The position numbers and the translations under genes were made by a program. From Rhipidocladum racemiflorum (Eukaryota; Streptophyta; Magnoliopsida; Poales; Poaceae), in the NCBI GenBank assembly GCA_036346355.1, contig CM070588.1, positions 12,757,914-12,821,913 on the forward strand: 64,000 nt of DNA, given 5' to 3'. Shown here piece after piece: positions 57,912-64,000 of the stretch; position 1 is the stretch's first letter; every line of letters begins with the position of its first letter. A model generated the notes under the pieces. It was not told where the DNA came from and did no database searches. It saw only the letters and a program-made list of their open reading frames with translations.

Positions 57912-60169
57912 TGTGATACTACGGGATTGCATAACCTTAGAAAGCATGAAATTTGCAATTAGAACCCTACGGTCTGATGTTTTAACGCTGCGTTCGGGCT
58001 GTTTTCGGGCTTTTGGGCTGCTCGAGGATGTGTTGGGCTTGGGGAACTTTCTTGGGCTGGTTGGTGGGGCTTGTTTGGCCCATGTGGGGTGAGGAGGGGA
58101 GTTTTCCTGCTGCCCTAGCCCCTTCCCTCCCCATTTGCGCCGCACCCCTTCCCCTCCCACCTCCTTGTCTCCTCTCCTCTCTAGCCTTTCCTCTCCCTCA
58201 CCTCCACCTCTCCCACCCCACCAACCCTTGCTGCGTCGTCTCCACTGCCACGCCGTGCCGTGGTGCTGTCCTCGCTAGTGGGATGATCCGCGACGAGGAG
58301 AGCCGGTGGGAGGAGGAGATCGGGTGGAGATCGCGCGAGGAGAAGCGGTTGTTTTGCGATTCTTCAAGAAGGTAATGGGGAACCTTGTGGGGTAGATCTT
58401 ATGCTGTTGTAGAGGGGGTTTTCCATGTTTTTGGATCATGGGAGGTGCTGCCATGGGGTAGAATTGATGAAAAACTAGAGTTGTACTCACGTTTTGGTTC
58501 GGGCAGATTGGGAACCCGAACTAGGGCAGGCATTTTCGCCAATTTAGAGTTTGAATCTGACCGTACGGACTTTTAGGAAGTTGTAGATAATTTCATTATC
58601 TTTCCGTGCATATAAAGAAAGTTAAAATCCGCCCAGCCGTTTGGGAGATATGGCTGTTTTACCGAGCGCTGTCAAATCTGTGACGAGATTGGGACAGTTC
58701 GTGTTCAACGTTAGATTAAACAACATTAGAGTCTGAATTAGTCTTTCTCTATAACTAGAAAAAGTTGGGAATTTTCCTAAGATATGCGAGGATGTACTCG
58801 TTTATTCAATTTGGAGTCCTAGAACAGAAGTTATGCCCGTTGGAAGGCTGCTGTCCCGACGGGACAGATTTGCTGTTTTCTGATTTTAGGAGTTGTGTTT
58901 AAGTCGGGGTAGTGGGTTCTATGTGTGCTGTTTTGTGGACTCGATTTGAGTGTGTGGCACGTGTTTGCAGGTGGTGTGCCTTCGAGTGCCCTCAACCTCT
59001 CGTCACTCCGTTGCCCAAGTTGAAGGCAAGTGTGTTGTGTGGATTGTATGCTATATGTGTTGCTAGTTGTGCTTCATAGTATTTGGAATAGATAACATGT
59101 TGTCTTGCCATGAATTACATGTATTGCTTGATATGAAGCCATTATGCCATGATTTAAATGTACTTATTGTTGATAAGCGGATTACACGCCATGTGATGAT
59201 ATGCAATACTCCTATACATGGGTACGTTGTTGTCCATTTTGCATACATGGCATACTTTCATGGCCGGCCGGTGAGATAAGTCATAACTATTCCGGAGGGT
59301 CGGTGAGAACCGTTATGACTAATCCGGGGCTATTCTTGAGTAAGACCTACATCGTGATTCCATCCACCGTGGTGAATGGAAGCGAGTGATAGGCACCCTC
59401 CATCTTCGGGATGGGAGGGGAAAAGGGTGCATGCCGACGGGTGTGCACTCAACCATACCAGTATGAGTTTCCAAGGAGACATGTGCATTGCATTGCATTG
59501 CATTAATGAAATATGTATATGATGATGTTTATGAGATGACGATGTGAATACTTATGAGTTGCTCACGAGATGAATACATGGATGCTTAAAAGAGGTTTGG
59601 AATGCTAACCATGTTGTGTTATGATGTGCTTCTGGAGGTTGGTGATGATGGTTTGTTGACTTGATCTTTGTTTTTCCATTACAATACACTTTGCTGAGTT
59701 TTGAACTCACGCTTGTGTTTTATGTTGTTTTTAGGTACCTTGAGATCGGCATGAGGGAAAAGGGGAATAGTCACACATCTCCACGTAGTTCACGCAATTG
59801 ATTCCACAATGGAATCATTTGGAGTCATGACAATGAACTTAATGTGATACCATTGATGTTTATGGTTTAGATGTGTGCTAGGATTGCCTTATTCGTTTCA
59901 TTTGGCTAATGATGACTTTGGGATGCTTAAAGTGGACTTATATTGCTTCCGTGTCGCTTATTATTGCTGTTTTAGATGTTTCATATTATGTCATATTCTG
60001 CTATGCTATTATGGTTGCGCAAGATCATGCTAAAACAAAGGAGATGCTGTCGAAATTTCCAATAATTCAAACTGATTACTTGCTGTAATTTACCTTAAAT
60101 TATGGTATTAATTGCTGTATGGTCTATGTTTGGTGGCATTCTGGGCTTACTAGAAGCCGGGGTGTTACA
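57912..60169 (+). repeat. Family B 3' LTR (2,258 bp)
   Basis: Almost identical to the 5' LTR; it is 11 bp shorter, mostly through G and C homopolymer differences in the first 300 bp, plus changes such as 'ccttcgagtgcc' for 'ccttcgggagtgcc' and 'cccaagttg' for 'cccgcggttg'. Confidence 0.95.
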
Positions 60170-61164
60170 AATATGCCCGAGAGGCAATAATAAATTGTTT
60201 ATTATCTTATTCCATGTTTATAATAGATGTTTATTTCTCATGCTAAAATTGTATTAACCGGAAACGTTGATACATGTGTGTTTAATAAACAAAAAAGGTT
60301 CCTAATAAAGCCTCTCTTTTAAACTAGCTCGTTAATTAACTGATGATCAAGGTTTCCTGATCATGAACATTGGATGTTGTTAATAACGGGGTCACATTAT
60401 TAGAAGAATGATGTGATGAACACACACCCAAGTTGGTATAGCAAATTCGATCAAGTCATTAAAGTTTGTTGCTGTACTGAACATATACAAAATAGCTCTT
60501 TTCCCTTAGACCATGAGATGATGTCAATCACTAACTCCGAAAGAGTACTTTGATGACATCAAACGTCACTCCGTAACACGGTGACTATAAAGATGGATTT
60601 GGGTACTATGAAAGTATTAGTTGAGGCTCATGCATCAAGAGTGGGATTTGTCCATCCAGATGACGGAGAGATATACTCTGGGCCCTCTCGGTGATATCAC
60701 ATTGACATCGCTTGCAAGCACGTGACTAGGTCACAAGAATGTCATATCACAGAACGAGTAAAGAGTACTTATCGGTAACGGGATCGAACTAGGTATAGTT
60801 GATACCAATGATCGGATCCCGGATAAGTAATATATCGCGAGACAAAAGGAATTGGTTATGTTGTTTTTTGTTCACACGATCACTAGTTCATCGTTGAGTA
60901 AGTGGGAGTCATTATGGATCTCCAGATCCCGCTGATGATTATTGATCAGAGAGGTGTCTTGATCATGTCCATTTTATTCACGAACCGTAGGGTGACACAC
61001 TTAAGGTTCATCGACGCTTTTGAGTGGATACGGAACACCGGAGAAAAGTTTGGACAGCACCGGAATAGTTTCGGGATATCGGAATAGTTCAAGGGGGTAT
61101 GTGTTAATTTTTGTTAATTAAAAGAATTAACAAATATTAAAATAACAGAAATAAAATTGTTTAT

Positions 61165-61290
61165 TTATTTAATGGAGAGTCCATTTACATGAAGAGAATG
61201 GAGAGTCCATTCACATGAAGAGAATGGAGAGTCCATTCACATGAAGAGAATGGAGAGTCCATTCACATGGAGAGAGTGGAGAGTCCACTC
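61165..61290. repeat. 26-bp tandem repeat in the copia LTR promoter region
   Basis: About five units of 'aatggagagtccattcacatgaagag' lie just upstream of the LTR TATA box; the last unit has changed to 'gtggagagtccactcac'. Each unit contains the inverted repeat 'tggagagtcca'. Repeats in this place are often enhancer-like in copia LTRs, which is an inference here. Confidence 0.9.
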
Positions 61291-61293
61291 ACT

Positions 61294-61309
61294 CCTATAA
61301 AAGGGAGGG
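61294..61309 (+). promoter_or_regulatory. TATA box of the copia LTR
   Basis: 'cctataaaagggaggg' lies just downstream of the 26-bp repeats, in the typical position for the U3/R boundary of an Angela-type LTR. Confidence 0.75.
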
Positions 61310-61762
61310 TGGAGCTCCTCTCTCATGTACTAATCTCCATAACCCTTTGGTTGGTCCTTTCTCCCTCCTCCTGCTGTTCCACCTTTCAAGCAGTAGCTTA
61401 AGCGAAGCGCTGCTGAAATAGTTTCTCCACCACCACCACTAAGTCGTAGTGTTGTTGGAGTTTCCCGTGGATCCTCTACTTCCGCTGCCCCGCTGGATCG
61501 AGGGATTGGAGGTCGTCGTTGTTCCGTACGTGTGACCAAGTACGGAGGCGCTGCCATTTGTGGCGCTCATCTTCGCGACTTTGAAGTCGGGCGTGTACCT
61601 CTACTTCAACCACGTTTGTTTGCGGGAACGTTATTCCCGCTTTCGGTCTACGAGGGTGAGTCCTTCTGAAACCGTTTGCATGCATCTCCTAGATATGATC
61701 TTGATGTTTGGTTGCATTCGTAGGAAAAATTTTGTTTTCCATGCTTAGAACCCATCAGTTAC

Positions 61763-61898
61763 CTCCCAATGGGCGATCGTTTGCAAAAAAGCTTAGTTTT
61801 TTATGGACATCATGAAAAGTGTGACAAGCCAAGAAAGTTTAGTAAAGAGGAGCTTTTACAACAATTAGAGAAGGTGAAAGATGTTAGACCAGGGAAGC
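61763..61898 (+). pseudogene. CACTA-2 transposase, continuation after the copia insertion
   Basis: After the second GTTAC copy the frame reads PMGDRLQKSLVFYGHHEKCD, then KPRKFSKEELLQQLEKVKDV and RPGK. This is the expected TNP2 segment following the HRRYL block at 51,345-51,360. It stops at 61,898 where a second copia LTR begins. The remainder of the transposase is not in the window. Confidence 0.8.
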
Positions 61899-62697
61899 TG
61901 TTAGTGTTATGCCCTTGAGGCAATCATATGGATGACTGTAACATGACTATGTTTATGAATAATAATATGATTATTGGTCCAATGAATGTATATCATTGTT
62001 TTGATCAACAAGTGTGTGACTTGTTTATGAAGCTCTTTACTTATTGATATAATTCGATAAATATCTCTGATCGGATATCATCGTATAGGACAACGATGAA
62101 TAGATCAGCACGTGTATTATTCGATGATCATGTTTCATAGATCATGGGATATGGAGATATCATCAATACATTGTGGACGCATGTTGAAGAACATGTGTTA
62201 GATAGACCCACAATGGGACACTGCGAGAATGTTACATTCTTATGTGTCATCAGTGTACCTCATACATAGTAGATGTATGATCCTTAGACCTGAGATTGTC
62301 ATGTTCCCTACATGTGTAATAGTTTACCTTGGGGTTACCAAACACTATTTCCTAACCGGATAGTTATAAAGGTAGCTTTCATGTTTACTATGAAACATGC
62401 AGAGGGAAGTGAGCAGTCAAGATGGAATTTGCCACTCCAATGTAACGGAGATATATGTCTAGGCCACTCGTGTGATATGATTAAGGAAGTGCATGGCCAT
62501 GCCGTGATTGAGAAGTCAATCACAACTTATTAATATATCACGGATACGAGATATGGATTGAACTGTCATATGATGACATGCTTCTCGCCTTGAGTTCGAT
62601 CTTCATATAGTTTGGCAAAGGGATTATTACATCAGTACTTTAATCATATGCGTTTGGGAGTTGGCATGCTCTGCAAGGAGCTGCTACCGACTATTGG
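61899..62697 (+). mobile_element. Second Angela-like copia LTR, 5' part, cut by a family B element
   Basis: It begins TGTTAGTGTTATGCCCTTGAGGCAA, the Angela/BARE-type start, directly after transposase sequence (preceding 5 bp: GAAGC). It is a different subfamily from the solo LTR at 51,361. No end or second duplication is visible, because a family B LTR starts at 62,698. No promoter-like TATA is seen in the part present. Confidence 0.7.
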
Positions 62698-64000
62698 TGT
62701 AACACCCCGGCATTGAATATGCCTGAACGCTACCAAACATAAGCTAAACAACGTCTAAATACCACAACTAACATAAAATTCCAGCAAAGGTACATATACT
62801 AAAAACCGAGATTTCGGCAGCATCTCCTTTGTTTTAACATGAATTGAAGGAGCAACAACAGTATAGCAATATAAGGCAACACGAGAGACAACTAAAACAG
62901 CAATAATTAATGTCTTAACGACAATATAAGACTATTATCAAGCACTTAATGTCTCCAAGTGTCAAACGAACAATAAAACTCTCATAAAGCAAAGCTAAGC
63001 CTTAAATCAATGATCATCACACGCAATTTATTATCAAACTAATAGAATGACTTGTGGAATCAATATGGTGAAGCTACGTGTGGGCGTGTGACTATTTCCC
63101 TTCCCCGCATGCCATTCTCATGGTACCTAAAACAATAAGAAAACACAAGCGTGAGTTCGAAACTTAGCAAGCATATTGCAATGGACAACAAGAACAATAT
63201 CATGGCAATAACAACTCTCATCATGTATATCATCTCATTCATGAACACTTAATAATATCATCATCATTATGTATGCAATGTAATGCAATGCTCATGTCTC
63301 CTTGGAAACTCATACCGGTATGGTTGAGTACACACCCGTCGGTGTGCACCCTCTCCCCCCTTCCATCCCGAAGATGGAGGGTGCCTACTCCTCGCTTCCG
63401 TTCACCGCGGTGAATGGAGTCACGATGTAGGACTTACTCATTGGCTCTCCGGATTAGTCATATCTTTCTCACCGACCTTCCCGGATTAGATATGACTTTC
63501 TCACCGCCCAGGCCATGTAACATGTCATGTATGCAATTATGCCAACATCATATTTAACTCACATATTAACACATGGCATCACAACATAATAAACATGCTC
63601 ATCATATCATGGGCAATCATTAAAGCATGGCAAGCGGACATATATCATGTAGTGAATTCCATCTATTTTCAACAAGCAATCTACAAATCGCTATCCATTA
63701 CAACACACTTGCCTCAACCACGGGCAACGGATTGGCGGGAAGAAGAATGCACTCCCGGGATCGCACCACCAGCAAATAGGTATCACACACTCACAATCGT
63801 GCCCACAAAACAGTACGCAAACCCTCATCTACCCCGACATTGCCAACTACTTGCAAAACCTAAAAACAGAGGTTCTGTCCCGGCGGGACAGCAGCCTTGC
63901 AAAAGGCATAACTTGAGTTCTGGGACTCCGAATAAATTAAACGAGTACATCCTCACGTAGCTTAGGAAATTTTCCAACTTTTTCTAGGTATAAGGAAAGA
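62698..64000 (-). mobile_element. Family B LTR, 3' half (inverted), running off the window
   Basis: It starts with the LTR 3' terminus on the minus strand (TGTAACACCCCGGCATTG). Then come the 'tgaactcacgcttgtg..tt' segment near 63,150, the 'cataccggtatggttgag' segment, 'catcccgaagatggagggtg' near 63,365, the repeated 'gactttctcaccg' motif near 63,465-63,505 and 'gcgggacag' near 63,885. It is closer to the copy at 515-1,644 than to the complete element. The window ends inside it. Confidence 0.85.

Larger units (their letters stand above)
51373..60169 (+). mobile_element. Complete family B LTR retrotransposon, non-autonomous (8,797 bp)
   Basis: Two LTRs (51,373-53,641 and 57,912-60,169) start TGTGATACTACGGG and end CGGGGTGTTACA. 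The perfect duplication AATAT flanks them (51,368-51,372 and 60,170-60,174). A primer-binding site and a polypurine tract are in the right places. The 4.27-kb internal region encodes nothing recognisable, so this is a large non-autonomous derivative. The LTRs differ mainly by homopolymer lengths and a few CCGG or CCGCGG sites, which implies a recent insertion. Confidence 0.93.
51361..61757 (+). mobile_element. Angela/BARE-like copia solo LTR, itself interrupted by family B
   Basis: It starts TGAAGGGAATATGCCCGAGAG (the first 12 nt at 51,361-51,372, the rest after 60,169) and ends CCCATCA at 61,757. The duplication GTTAC flanks it (51,356-51,360 and 61,758-61,762). The 'atgcccgagaggcaataata' start resembles grass Angela/BARE LTRs. 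Without the nested element it is about 1.6 kb, and no internal region or second LTR is present, so it is a solo LTR. A TATA box 'cctataaaagggaggg' lies near 61,294. Confidence 0.88.

Overview
The window looks like plant nuclear DNA, almost certainly from a grass. The evidence is CACTA transposons with TNP2-type transposases, Ty3/gypsy LTR retrotransposons primed by initiator-Met tRNA, LTRs resembling the grass Angela/BARE copia group, and one defensin-like gene with the usual plant intron after the signal peptide. There are no operons or bacterial signals. I cannot name the species. About 95% of the window is transposable-element DNA, much of it nested. The only convincing host gene is a small cysteine-rich secreted peptide gene at 43.4-44.0 kb.

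Layout. 1-6.7 kb: an array of short hairpins followed by broken LTR and internal pieces of two gypsy families, called here A (coding, LTR about 3.5 kb) and B (non-coding, LTR about 2.26 kb). 6.7-13.0 kb: remnant of a Tat/Grande-like gypsy element on the minus strand, with an RT-integrase deletion fusion, a 76-bp minisatellite and an opposite-strand ORF region. 13.0-42.2 kb: a CACTA transposon (CACTA-1). Its minus-strand transposase gene is split by a 21.9-kb insertion (15,422-37,297) of family A with the form LTR-internal-LTR-internal-LTR, flanked by a perfect 5-bp duplication, AGTTT. 42.2-46.6 kb: the defensin-like gene. A 1,385-bp non-autonomous CACTA element with a GAT duplication sits just after its stop codon. 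This element carries a 5S-rRNA-like module, a second 5S fragment and a large inverted-repeat block.

46.6-49.7 kb: minus-strand fragments of families A and B. 49.99-61.9 kb: a second CACTA transposase pseudogene (CACTA-2, plus strand). It is interrupted by a copia solo LTR (51,361-61,757, duplication GTTAC), which is itself interrupted by a complete family B element (51,373-60,169, duplication AATAT). 61.9-64.0 kb: another copia LTR start, cut by a minus-strand family B LTR that runs out of the window.

Families A and B share the same primer-binding site and a stem-loop just before the polypurine tract, so B may be mobilised by an A-like chromovirus. Differences between otherwise near-identical copies cluster at CAG/CTG/CCGG sites and homopolymers. 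That pattern suggests long-read consensus errors at methylated cytosines rather than biological decay, so many of the apparent frameshifts should be treated with caution.
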